Positions 33,674 through 41,543 of a stretch of 41,543 bases of DNA are shown one piece after another; the first letter of the stretch is position 1, and every line of letters begins with the position of its first letter. This stretch comes from Enterobacteriaceae bacterium (GTDB lineage Bacteria > Pseudomonadota > Gammaproteobacteria > Enterobacterales > Enterobacteriaceae): assembly GCA_031261005.1 (NCBI GenBank), contig JAISKF010000005.1, positions 1-41,543 on the forward strand, given 5' to 3'. The notes beneath the pieces were generated by a model, which did not search any database, was not told where the DNA came from, and was given only the letters and a program-made list of their open reading frames with translations. The translations under genes were made by a program, and so were the position numbers.

Positions 33674-36109
33674 TTACAATAATTTTGCTAACCGATTCAG
33701 ATCTGACTGGATAGCGCCAGCCGTCACATCTCGTCCGGCGCCGGGTCCGCGAATAATCAGCGGATTATCCCGATACCAGCGGCTTTCAATAGCAAATAAG
33801 TTATCACATGGCAGCAATGAAGCCAGCGGGTGATCCTCATGTACGGCTTCCACGCCGACGCGCGCTTTGCCATTAGCTTCATAGCGCGCGACGTAACGCA
33901 ATACCAATCCCATCTCTTGCGCTGCTTCCAAACGTTCCAGCATTTGTTGATTAAGCGTCTGGGAGTTTTCAAAGAAGTGATCCACTGAACCGATTTCAGT
34001 TCCCTCAGCCACTAATGATTCCACTCTAACCTGATTCGGTTCAATATCGTAGCCCGCTTCACGCGCCAGAATAACCAGTTTACGCATCACGTCCTGACCG
34101 GATAAATCTTCACGCGGATCAGGTTCAGTTAATCCTTGCTGCCACGCTTGCTCAACCAGCTCGGAGAACGGTACTGAGCCGTCAAACTGGAGGAAAATCC
34201 ATGATAATGTGCCGGAGAAAATACCGCTCAGTGACAAAATAGTATCGCCGCTGTCACGCAAATCACGCACGGTGTAGTTGATGGGTAAACCTGCGCCGAC
34301 AGTCGCGTTATACAGCCAATGGCGACCGGTTTTATCAAAGGCATCACGAATCTGGCGATATTCATTGCCTGATGATGCACCGGCAAGTTTGTTGGCACTG
34401 ATCACGTGAAAGCCGTAGCTGGCAAAATCCAGATATTTATGTGCGATCTCTTCACTGGCAGTAATATCTAAAATCACCAGATCATCAAATGGGTGAGCAC
34501 GCAGCCAACTGATTAGCTCGCTATCGTTGCGTGTTTTCGCTTCATCATCAAAGAACGCTAATATCCGACTGGCATCTAGCCCTTGATAATTCAGCACGCA
34601 ACGCTGGCTATCAATCACGCCAGCTAAAATAAATTCAAATCCGGTGCGTGCAGAGATATTTTTCTGTTCGCGGGCAAACAGTTCCAGCCAACGCGAGCCG
34701 ATGTTACCTTTACCGCATAAAACTAAGCCGATATATTTTTCTGCACGAAACAGACTGGCGTGTAGTCCTTGTATCAGATGTTCTGTCGGTCCTACGCGCA
34801 ATACCGCAACTAAACTAATGTCATCTTCTGCGTGCCAGATAAATTCAATCGGCTGATCTTTTAGCTGCTGATAAAAACGGTGGCTATGTAGCGGATTTTT
34901 ACATACGCCAGCACCGACTAACGCTACCAGCGCTAAACCTTCACGTAACTGTAGATGAGCAGGCAGACGCGCATCATCAAGGATTTGCAATACGCTATTC
35001 ACTACTTCGGAGGTATAACAAAGTTGCAGCAGATTGCGATCTGTATGTACGCCGGTTGCCAGCGGTTTTATCTGTACGCGGTTTAGAATCAGCTCAACAT
35101 CTTTCTGTATTTGAGCGAAATCATGTTGTGATTCAACTTGCAGCTCAATCAGGCAAACATCATCGTGACTGGTGACGATTTTAGCTCCGGTGCCGGATGC
35201 CAGAACTCGTTCAATACGGGTAGAACCTTGTTCCGGCTGATAGCTGCAACGTAATTGCAATTCAATATCACTGCCGGAAACCGGTTGTAATGTGCGCACA
35301 TGAAGAACTGGTGCTGCTAAACGCGCCAGCTCACTGGCTTCGTCCAGACGCAATAACGGCAGCAGGCAAGCATCTTTAACTTTACGCGGATCAGCGCTGT
35401 ACACACCGGCAACATCACTCCAAATGGTTACTTTCACTACACCAGCCAGTGCGCCGATTTGTGTCGCGGAGTAGTCACTACCATTACGACCGAGCAACAC
35501 CGTTTCCCCCACGTTATTGCGGGAGATAAAACCGGTTACCACTAAACGTTTATTCGGGTGTTGCACCAACAGTTGTTGCAATAATGGATAAGAACGACCT
35601 TCATCAACTTGCGGCTGTGCCGAACGTTCAGCGCGTAAGAAATCACGCGCATCAAGCCATTCTGCTGCCATACCTTGCTTATTTAGCACTGCTGACATCA
35701 AACGGGCAGACCAAATTTCACCGTGACCGACCACTTCCGCATAAACGGCGTCGGTTATTTCACCATCAAGCATTGCTGCGAGGCGTTCTAAGTCACTAAT
35801 AAAACGTTTGATCAGTTCGGCTGCTTGTTGTTCTGGCAATAAACTATTGATCAGCTCACTTTGATAACGGCGCAGCTCTTGCTGAACCTGATGAGAAGCA
35901 ATGCGATCAGACTGGCTTAATTGCAGCCAGTTAATTAACTGATTGGTGGTATTGCCTGCCGCAGAAACCACCATCATGTCACCTTCATGGCTATATTCCG
36001 CCATGATCCCTGCTACCCGCAGATAACATTGACTATCTGCTAAACTACTGCCGCCAAATTTATGTAACTGACGGTTTGCTGGAAGCACGGCGGTGCCTAA
36101 TGCGTTCAT
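33674..36109 (-). CDS. metL: Bifunctional aspartokinase II / homoserine dehydrogenase II MetL
   Basis: An 811-residue fusion enzyme catalysing the first and third steps of the aspartate pathway towards methionine. Aspartokinase domain: HKFGGSSLAD (about 16-25) and RNGSDYSATQIGALAG. A linker with ACT-like segments follows. The homoserine dehydrogenase domain begins around 455 with GKGNIGSRWLELFA (NAD-binding) and contains ISANKLAGASS and GTLSWIFLQFDGSVPFSELV. Length is close to E. coli MetL (810). It starts 3 bp after the metB stop, so metB-metL are one operon under the metB MetJ boxes. Confidence 0.97.
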   Translation of the reverse strand: MNALGTAVLPANRQLHKFGGSSLADSQCYLRVAGIMAEYSHEGDMMVVSAAGNTTNQLINWLQLSQSDRIASHQVQQELRRYQSELINSLLPEQQAAELIKRFISDLERLAAMLDGEITDAVYAEVVGHGEIWSARLMSAVLNKQGMAAEWLDARDFLRAERSAQPQVDEGRSYPLLQQLLVQHPNKRLVVTGFISRNNVGETVLLGRNGSDYSATQIGALAGVVKVTIWSDVAGVYSADPRKVKDACLLPLLRLDEASELARLAAPVLHVRTLQPVSGSDIELQLRCSYQPEQGSTRIERVLASGTGAKIVTSHDDVCLIELQVESQHDFAQIQKDVELILNRVQIKPLATGVHTDRNLLQLCYTSEVVNSVLQILDDARLPAHLQLREGLALVALVGAGVCKNPLHSHRFYQQLKDQPIEFIWHAEDDISLVAVLRVGPTEHLIQGLHASLFRAEKYIGLVLCGKGNIGSRWLELFAREQKNISARTGFEFILAGVIDSQRCVLNYQGLDASRILAFFDDEAKTRNDSELISWLRAHPFDDLVILDITASEEIAHKYLDFASYGFHVISANKLAGASSGNEYRQIRDAFDKTGRHWLYNATVGAGLPINYTVRDLRDSGDTILSLSGIFSGTLSWIFLQFDGSVPFSELVEQAWQQGLTEPDPREDLSGQDVMRKLVILAREAGYDIEPNQVRVESLVAEGTEIGSVDHFFENSQTLNQQMLERLEAAQEMGLVLRYVARYEANGKARVGVEAVHEDHPLASLLPCDNLFAIESRWYRDNPLIIRGPGAGRDVTAGAIQSDLNRLAKLL

Positions 36110-36112
36110 TCC

Positions 36113-37273
36113 TTACCCCTTTATTGACGCCTGAAAAGCGTGATCCAGATCGGCAATTAAATCTTCACTATCTTCAATACCAACAGAAAGACGCAACAGG
36201 CTTTCTGATATACCCGCTGCTTTGCGTGCTTCTGCGGACATTCCCGCGTGAGTCATGGTTGCGGCATGAGAAATCAAACTTTCCACACCGCCTAATGATT
36301 CTGCCAGTGTGAATAAATTTAATGCAGCAAGAAAGCGTTTCATCGCTGGTTCATCACCGTTAAATTCAAAACTTAACATGACACCAAAACCGGATTGTTG
36401 ACGACGCGCAATTTCATGACCCGGATTTTCCGGCAGGGAAGGATGATATAACTTTTTCACCAGTGGTTGCTGCTGTAAATAGTGAATAATGTCTTGGGTA
36501 TTTTGTTGCTGCTGCTTCATACGCGGACCAATAGTACGCAAACCGCGCAGTAACAGATAACTATCAAACGCTGACGTGGTAACACCGATATTATTTGCCC
36601 ACCATGCTAACTCGATGCCTAATGCTTCATCTTTAGAAATCACTACACCAGCGACGACATCAGAATGACCGTTGAGGTATTTAGTACAAGAGTGCAGCAC
36701 AATATCTGCACCCAAAGAAAGCGGTTGTTGTAATAATGGGCTGAGAAACGTGTTATCTGCGGCGACTAAAGCACCAACTTGATGTGCTGCCTGACAGATT
36801 TTAGCAATATCAACGACGCGCAACAGCGGATTACTCGGTGATTCCACCAATACTAATTTAGGTTTTTGCGCTAATGCGGCTGCCAGTGCTTTTTCATCAC
36901 CCTGATCGATAAATAACACGTTGTAAGCGCCGCGCTGTGCCTGACTATCGAATAAACGATAACTGCCGCCATAACAATCATGCGGAGCAACCAGTAAATC
37001 GCCGGGTTTTAATAATGCGGTACAAATCAGGTGAATTGCAGACATACCGCTGCTGGTGAGTACCGCGCTGCTGCCGCCTTCCAGTTCTGCTAATGCTGTT
37101 TGGGTAATATCGCGGGTTGGATTGCCTCGACGCGAGTAATCATGGGCGCGCGGCTGGTTGAAGTCAGTAAAATTATAGGTACTGGAAAGATGGATAGGAG
37201 GAACGACACAGCCATATTGTTCATCTGAGTTGAGTCCGCCGCGTACTGCAATGGTCGCCTGTTTGCGTTTCAC
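36113..37273 (-). CDS. metB: Cystathionine gamma-synthase MetB, GTG start
   Basis: A 386-residue PLP enzyme that joins O-succinylhomoserine and cysteine to cystathionine. The PLP lysine lies in HSCTKYLNGHSDVVAG (about 195-210), and YSRRGNPTRD and APHDCYGGSYRLFD are conserved. I take the GTG (37271-37273): GAGG is 8 bp upstream, it aligns with E. coli Met1, and it gives exactly 386 residues. The open frame extends 21 codons further towards the MetJ boxes; that part has no family counterpart. Confidence 0.96.
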   Translation of the reverse strand: MKRKQATIAVRGGLNSDEQYGCVVPPIHLSSTYNFTDFNQPRAHDYSRRGNPTRDITQTALAELEGGSSAVLTSSGMSAIHLICTALLKPGDLLVAPHDCYGGSYRLFDSQAQRGAYNVLFIDQGDEKALAAALAQKPKLVLVESPSNPLLRVVDIAKICQAAHQVGALVAADNTFLSPLLQQPLSLGADIVLHSCTKYLNGHSDVVAGVVISKDEALGIELAWWANNIGVTTSAFDSYLLLRGLRTIGPRMKQQQQNTQDIIHYLQQQPLVKKLYHPSLPENPGHEIARRQQSGFGVMLSFEFNGDEPAMKRFLAALNLFTLAESLGGVESLISHAATMTHAGMSAEARKAAGISESLLRLSVGIEDSEDLIADLDHAFQASIKG

Positions 37274-37327
37274 CTGAATTACCTCAAAAATACGAAAGAT
37301 AGCGATAAGATAATCCTTAAAGGTTAT

Positions 37328-37367
37328 AGACGTCAATACCTCTAGACATCTAAACCTCTTGCCATGT
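37328..37367. promoter_or_regulatory. MetJ box array between metB and metJ
   Basis: Five tandem 8-mers in register: AGACGTCA, ATACCTCT, AGACATCT, AAACCTCT and TGCCATGT. They resemble the consensus AGACGTCT to different degrees. They lie 55 bp before metB in the divergent gap and should repress metBL, and probably metJ as well. Confidence 0.88.
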
Positions 37368-37511
37368 AGATTGAGGAAAAGGCAAATATCCGTTAAAATT
37401 ATCAGGATAATCGTTTTTTAAGTTATTCATGAGTTGTATGAATAGATAATGTTAGTTCAATTGATCTGAATTAACTTTCAATTTCAGCTAATTATATAAT
37501 TAAGGTGCTTT
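37368..37511. other. Remaining metB-metJ divergent gap
   Basis: AT-rich promoter DNA for metJ. No convincing -35/-10 pair was identified by eye. AAGGTGC stands just before the metJ start as ribosome-binding site. Confidence 0.4.
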
Positions 37512-37829
37512 ATGGCTGAGTGGAATGGTGAATATGTCAGCCCTTATGCTGAACATGGTAAGAAAAGCGAACAGGTAAAAAAAATTACCGTTTCTATCCC
37601 TTTAAAGGTATTAAAAATTCTAACTGATGAGCGCACACGCCGTCAGATTAATAACCTGCGTCATGCCACCAATAGTGAATTACTGTGTGAAGCGTTTCTT
37701 CATGCCTTTACCGGTCAGCCATTACCTAATGATGAAGATTTGCGTAAAGAACGCAGTGATGAAATTCCTGAAGAAGCAAAAGCATTAATGCGCGAGTTGG
37801 GTGTCGATCCTGATAGCTGGGATTACTGA
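37512..37829 (+). CDS. metJ: Methionine repressor MetJ
   Basis: A 105-residue ribbon-helix-helix repressor that uses S-adenosylmethionine as corepressor. The beta-ribbon [10 protein letters not shown] (about 22-31) makes the base contacts. The following helices [35 protein letters not shown] are almost identical to E. coli MetJ, which also has about 105 residues. Divergent from metB as in E. coli. Its operators are visible in front of metB and metF in this window. Confidence 0.98.
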   Translation: MAEWNGEYVSPYAEHGKKSEQVKKITVSIPLKVLKILTDERTRRQINNLRHATNSELLCEAFLHAFTGQPLPNDEDLRKERSDEIPEEAKALMRELGVDPDSWDY

Positions 37830-37854
37830 TATTTTAGTACGATAAAGTTTAAAT

Positions 37855-38005
37855 GGTTGTGTAGGAGCGGTGATCTGCCGCTTGTTGATTTCACAGTGGT
37901 TTGGCGGGTGGCAGATTGCTGTCTCTATGTGAGAATTGTGTAATTATATGATTTTTATCGTAAAAATATAACTTTTTATCCGAAGTTCAGGTTAGTTATA
38001 TCTCA
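37855..38005. repeat. REP/MITE-like repeat, copy F
   Basis: Left hairpin AGCGG / CCGCT around TGATCTG (37866-37882). The middle TTTCACAGTGGTTTGGCGGG matches copy B. The right hairpin is decayed (GGTGGCAGATTGCTGTCTC). The tail TTTTTATCGTAAAAATATAA, then TTCAGGTTAG, matches B and D. It starts about 25 bp past the metJ stop. Confidence 0.76.
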
Positions 38006-38015
38006 TTACAACATC

Positions 38016-38041
38016 AGGAGCGTGATAAGCGCTCCTTTTTT
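38016..38041 (+). terminator. metJ terminator
   Basis: Stem AGGAGCG / CGCTCCT (38016-38022 and 38030-38036) with a 7-nt loop, followed by five more T. It lies about 190 bp past the metJ stop, behind repeat copy F, so the metJ transcript probably contains the repeat. Confidence 0.85.
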
Positions 38042-38090
38042 ATGTCTGTGATAAAATTATTGAGATGAATAACTTTAGTTAGGGGATCTC

Positions 38091-39422
38091 ATGGAAAAAT
38101 TAGCCGCGTTATATCAGGCACATATCTCAGTATTGCAGCAACGCACGCGCGAGGTGCTGGCGCGTAATCAGCTTGATGCGTTACTTATCCATTCCGGTGA
38201 GCTAATTGGGCTATTTCTTGATGACAGGCATTATCCGTTTAAAACTAATCCCCATTTTAAGGCTTGGTTGCCGGTCACTGATGTGCAAAATTGCTGGATT
38301 TGGGTTGATGGCGTAAATAAACCTAAGCTGTGGTTTTACTCGCCGACGGATTACTGGTACAGCGTAGAGCCGATGCCAAATAGCTTTTGGACGCCTTATA
38401 TTGATATTCAGCCATTAAAACGTGCTGATGAGATTGCTGATTATTTACCTGCGGGGCGGGATAACGTTGGTTATATCGGCTCTAGCCCGCAGCGCGCCGA
38501 ATGGTTGGGAATTGCAGCAGCGCATATTAATCCAAAAGCAGTAATTAATTACCTGCATTATTATCGAGCTTATAAAACCGATTATGAACTGGCTTGTATG
38601 CGTGAAGCGCAGAAAGTGGCGGTGATTGGTCATCAAGCTGCGCGAGATGCGTTTTATTCTGATATGAGTGAATTTGACATCAATCTGGCGTATCTGACGG
38701 CAACCGGACATCGTGATACCGATGTGCCTTATGACAATATTATTGCGTTGAATGAACATGCGGCGGTGCTGCATTACACTAAACTCGATCAGCTTGCGCC
38801 GCAGGAATCCTATAGTTTCTTGATCGATGCCGGTGCGGAATATAACGGTTATGCGGCTGATTTAAGCCGGACTTATGCCCGATATAAAGATAGTGATTTT
38901 GGTTTGATGATTAACGATCTCAATAATGAACAACAGGCGTTAATTGCCACGCTGAAAGCGGGTGTGAATTATGTTGAGTATCATCAGCAGATGCAGCTAC
39001 GTATTGCGAAATTGCTGAAAAAATATGATTTGATCGTCGATATGAGTGATGAAGCGATTGTGGAAACCGGTATCAGCAATACTTTTCTGCCGCATGGACT
39101 TGGACACCCGCTAGGATTACAGGTGCATGATGTGGCTGGATTTATGCAAGATGATCGCGGTACGCATGTTGCTGCTCCGGCAAATTATCCTGCTTTACGC
39201 TGCACACGGAAATTGGAAGCGGGTATGGTGATGACGATTGAACCGGGTCTCTATTTTATTGATAGTTTGCTGGAAGCGTGGCGCGGCAGTCGTTTTAATG
39301 CTCACTTTAATTGGCTGCGGATCGATAAATTCAGACCTTACGGCGGTATTCGCATTGAGGATAATGTGGTGATTCATCGGGATCATGTTGAGAATATGAC
39401 CAGAGATCTAAAATTATCCTGA
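38091..39422 (+). CDS. pepQ: Xaa-Pro dipeptidase PepQ
   Basis: A 443-residue M24B-family metallopeptidase (prolidase) that splits dipeptides with C-terminal proline. Length equals E. coli PepQ. Metal ligands of the dinuclear site are visible in order: two Asp in [17 protein letters not shown] (about 246 and 257), His in [14 protein letters not shown] (about 339), Glu in MTIEPGLYF (about 384) and Glu in [11 protein letters not shown] (about 423). In E. coli it is followed by yigZ; here the next gene is trkH. Confidence 0.97.
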   Translation: MEKLAALYQAHISVLQQRTREVLARNQLDALLIHSGELIGLFLDDRHYPFKTNPHFKAWLPVTDVQNCWIWVDGVNKPKLWFYSPTDYWYSVEPMPNSFWTPYIDIQPLKRADEIADYLPAGRDNVGYIGSSPQRAEWLGIAAAHINPKAVINYLHYYRAYKTDYELACMREAQKVAVIGHQAARDAFYSDMSEFDINLAYLTATGHRDTDVPYDNIIALNEHAAVLHYTKLDQLAPQESYSFLIDAGAEYNGYAADLSRTYARYKDSDFGLMINDLNNEQQALIATLKAGVNYVEYHQQMQLRIAKLLKKYDLIVDMSDEAIVETGISNTFLPHGLGHPLGLQVHDVAGFMQDDRGTHVAAPANYPALRCTRKLEAGMVMTIEPGLYFIDSLLEAWRGSRFNAHFNWLRIDKFRPYGGIRIEDNVVIHRDHVENMTRDLKLS

Positions 39423-39509
39423 TATACCTGTCATCTTGAAAGTTCTTAGGTATAACAGTCAATGCTGTTTCCTTGCTGCTGCGATGCAGCAGGGACTATT
39501 TAGGATATA
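39423..39509. repeat. Shortened ERIC-like element after pepQ
   Basis: An 87-bp element that begins at the base after the pepQ stop. Its left end TATACCTGTCATCTTGAAAG and right end ACTATTTAGGATATA resemble the inverted ends of the ERIC-like element at 12298-12422. The centre is a perfect CTGCTGC / GCAGCAG hairpin around GAT (39476-39492). It supplies a TATAAT (39506-39511) without a good -35. The remaining 54 bp before trkH show nothing further. Confidence 0.58.
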
Positions 39510-39563
39510 ATCCACAGGTTTTTTATTGAATCCATTGCACAAGCTGAAAAAGGTCAGACCTGA

Positions 39564-41015
39564 ATGCACTTTCGCACAATAACCCGTATTGTCGGGCTGC
39601 TGGTGATTTTATTCTCTGGATTAATGATTGTTCCGGGAATTGTTGCGCTGATTTATCGCGATGGCGCAGGAAGTACATTTAGCCAGACTTTTATTGTCGC
39701 TATCGTCATCGGGTTACTGTTGTGGTTTCCTAATCGTCATCAAAAGAAAGAGTTGAAATCCCGCGAGGGCTTCCTGATTGTTGTCCTGTTCTGGGCGGTG
39801 TTGGGGAGCGTCGGTGCGCTGCCTTTTATCTTTGAAGAATCGATGGGAATGAGCGTCACCAATGCGTTTTTTGAGTCTTTTTCGGGACTGACGACAACGG
39901 GTGCTACGGTACTTTCCGGACTGGATACGCTTCCTAAAGCGATTTTGTTTTATCGTCAAATGCTGCAATGGCTGGGCGGTATGGGGATCATCGTTCTCGC
40001 CGTAGCGATTTTGCCGCTATTGGGTGTTGGCGGAATGCAGCTTTATCGTGCGGAGATCCCCGGTCCGCTGAAAGACAGTAAAATGCGTCCGCGTATTGCT
40101 GAAACCGCGAAAACACTTTGGTTTATCTATGTTTTGATCACCGCCGCCTGTGCGTTTTCATTCTGGGCTGCGGGTATGACGCCGTTTGATGCTATCGGTC
40201 AGAGCTTTTCTACCGTTGCTATCGGTGGTTTCTCTACCCATGAAAGTGGCTTGTCTTATTACAATAGCTCATTGATTAATAACATCACGGCAGTGTTCCT
40301 TTTTATCTCAGGTTGTAATTTTGGTTTGCATTTCGCGGTGTTAAGCGGTCGCAGTATTAAAGTTTACTGGCGCGATCCTGAGTTTAAGACTTACTTCTTT
40401 TTTCAGTTGGCGTTAATCATTATTTGTACCTTGATGTTATGGCAATGGAGTGTGTATGACTCGTTGCTGGAAGCGCTGAATCAATCATTTTTTCATGTCA
40501 TTTCCATGACGACCACTACCGGTTCGACGACAGAAGCGATTGCAAGCTGGCCCACTTTTTTACCGATGATGCTGATGATGGCGACGTTTGTCGGCGGTTG
40601 CGCGGGTTCAACGGGCGGCGGTTTGAAAGTGATCCGCGTGTTTCTGTTGTTTTTGCAAGGTGTACGTGAGCTGAAACGCTTAGTCCACCCAAACGCGGTT
40701 TATACTATTAAGTTAGGGCATCGTGCATTGCCTGAGCGCGTGATTGAAGCGGTTTGGGGCTTTTTCTCCGCTTATGCACTGGTGTTTATTATCAGTATGT
40801 TGTCGTTAATGGCGACCGGACTTGATGCGTTTTCGGCGTTTACTGGCGTGGTTTCATCGCTAAATAATGTTGGTATCGGTATTGGTGATTTTAGCGGTCA
40901 CTATGCACAAATTAATGATACGGCGAAATGGATTTTGATTGTGACAATGATGTTTGGGCGTCTTGAAGTATTTACATTGTTGGTTTTGATTACGCCGATT
41001 TTTTGGCGTGAATAG
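39564..41015 (+). CDS. trkH: Trk potassium uptake channel TrkH
   Basis: A 483-residue inner-membrane potassium translocating subunit, the same length as E. coli TrkH. It works with the NAD-binding TrkA ring (not in this window). The four helix-pore-helix repeats are visible through their filter segments: SGLTTTGATVLSG, STVAIGGFSTH, TTTTGSTTEAI and SLNNVGIGIGDF. About ten hydrophobic helices are expected. It is not adjacent to yigZ as in E. coli. hemG follows after 30 bp, so trkH-hemG remain an operon. Confidence 0.97.
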   Translation: MHFRTITRIVGLLVILFSGLMIVPGIVALIYRDGAGSTFSQTFIVAIVIGLLLWFPNRHQKKELKSREGFLIVVLFWAVLGSVGALPFIFEESMGMSVTNAFFESFSGLTTTGATVLSGLDTLPKAILFYRQMLQWLGGMGIIVLAVAILPLLGVGGMQLYRAEIPGPLKDSKMRPRIAETAKTLWFIYVLITAACAFSFWAAGMTPFDAIGQSFSTVAIGGFSTHESGLSYYNSSLINNITAVFLFISGCNFGLHFAVLSGRSIKVYWRDPEFKTYFFFQLALIIICTLMLWQWSVYDSLLEALNQSFFHVISMTTTTGSTTEAIASWPTFLPMMLMMATFVGGCAGSTGGGLKVIRVFLLFLQGVRELKRLVHPNAVYTIKLGHRALPERVIEAVWGFFSAYALVFIISMLSLMATGLDAFSAFTGVVSSLNNVGIGIGDFSGHYAQINDTAKWILIVTMMFGRLEVFTLLVLITPIFWRE

Positions 41016-41045
41016 TATAGTAGAGAAGAACATAAGGAATAAGTA

Positions 41046-41543
41046 ATGAAAGCGCTGTTGATTTATTCCAGTCGGGAAGGGCAGACCAAAGCAATTGTGT
41101 CGTCTATTGCGGATCAATTGCGCGGCGAAAATATTGAAGTTGATCTCTATAATATCAATGAATTACCAGTGATTAATTTTACTGATTATCATGGTGTTCT
41201 GCTCGGCGCTTCTATCCGTTACGGCTATTTCAATAAAACATTTAAAGCTTTTGTTGAGCAGCATTATCAAGTATTAAATCAAATGCGAACTGCCTTTCTC
41301 TCTGTTTCATTGATTGCGCGTAAAGCAGAGAAACAATCACCGGAAACGAACACTTATACGCGTAAATATTTGCTCTCAACGCAATGGAAGCCCACGATTT
41401 GCGGTGTGTTTGCGGGAGCGCTGCGTTATCCGCGTTATACATGGCTCGATAAAGTAATGATTCAGTTGATTATGAAAATGACTCATGGTGAAACGGATAG
41501 CAGCAAAGAAGTGGAATATACCGATTGGCAGCAAGTTAAGCAT
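41046..41543 (+). CDS. hemG: Protoporphyrinogen IX dehydrogenase (menaquinone) HemG, 3' end missing
   Basis: The first 166 codons of a flavodoxin-like FMN protein that oxidises protoporphyrinogen IX to protoporphyrin IX and passes electrons to menaquinone or ubiquinone. The frame is open to the window edge. The FMN phosphate loop SSREGQTKAI is at about 8-17. GASIRYGYFNKTF, RKYLLSTQWKP, AGALRYPRYTWLDKVMIQLIMK and GETDSSKEVEYTDWQQV are close to E. coli HemG (181 residues), so about 15 residues are missing. AAGGA precedes the ATG by 7 bp. In E. coli an rRNA operon follows hemG. Confidence 0.96.
   Translation, partial: MKALLIYSSREGQTKAIVSSIADQLRGENIEVDLYNINELPVINFTDYHGVLLGASIRYGYFNKTFKAFVEQHYQVLNQMRTAFLSVSLIARKAEKQSPETNTYTRKYLLSTQWKPTICGVFAGALRYPRYTWLDKVMIQLIMKMTHGETDSSKEVEYTDWQQVKH

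Noticed and set aside
39506..39511. TATAAT as the trkH promoter
   Set aside because: No acceptable -35 hexamer at 16-18 bp; it may simply be the conserved AT-rich end of the ERIC-like element.
41242..41442. Minus-strand 66-codon opening inside hemG
   Set aside because: Antisense of a conserved flavodoxin domain and no independent signal.

Overview
The window is ordinary chromosomal core DNA of a gammaproteobacterium of the order Enterobacterales. Nearly every protein can be aligned over its full length with an Escherichia coli protein of the same or almost the same size, and many gene neighbourhoods are the classical enterobacterial ones. Base composition is moderately AT-rich. The alignments are from memory of the E. 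coli proteins, not from a search. The family cannot be fixed: GC content and the repeats would fit a Morganellaceae- or Budviciaceae-like genome, but that is a guess.

Layout. Bases 1-440 hold the P1 and P2 promoters of a ribosomal RNA operon that runs off the left edge, followed by yieP-hsrA (GntR regulator and MFS exporter) and glpX. Bases 3.7-5.3 kb hold rph-pyrE with a transcription attenuator between them. Bases 5.7-9.7 kb form a glycerol cluster: glpD behind a clear GlpR operator, convergent with glpF-glpK. Bases 10.2-19.5 kb carry zapB, rraA, menA, hslVU, ftsN, cytR, priA and rpmE in the standard order, with a sigma-32 promoter in front of hslV. Bases 19.8-26.7 kb are the complete F1Fo ATP synthase operon atpIBEFHAGDC. 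Then come rsmG, mnmG, the replication origin oriC (about 29.92-30.17 kb), mioC, asnC and asnA. Bases 32.6-37.8 kb hold the methionine genes metF, metL, metB and metJ, with two arrays of MetJ boxes. The right end has pepQ, trkH and the start of hemG.

How it works together. The replication and translation core surrounds oriC, and mnmG, rsmG and the atp operon are transcribed away from it. The glp genes (uptake, phosphorylation, oxidation, and fructose-1,6-bisphosphatase for gluconeogenesis) lie within 7 kb of each other, tighter than in E. coli. The met genes form one MetJ-controlled regulon.

Non-coding structure is the most interesting part. There are six same-orientation copies of a REP/MITE-like repeat parked just behind stop codons, one full and one shortened ERIC-like element, a 17-bp tandem repeat inside a long potential hairpin between glpF and zapB, an oriC in which the R2 and R4 DnaA-box sequences look exchanged relative to E. 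coli, and a GlpF whose first NPA motif reads SPA. I see no CRISPR array, prophage, intact insertion sequence, tRNA, toxin-antitoxin pair, defence system or obviously new multigene system.
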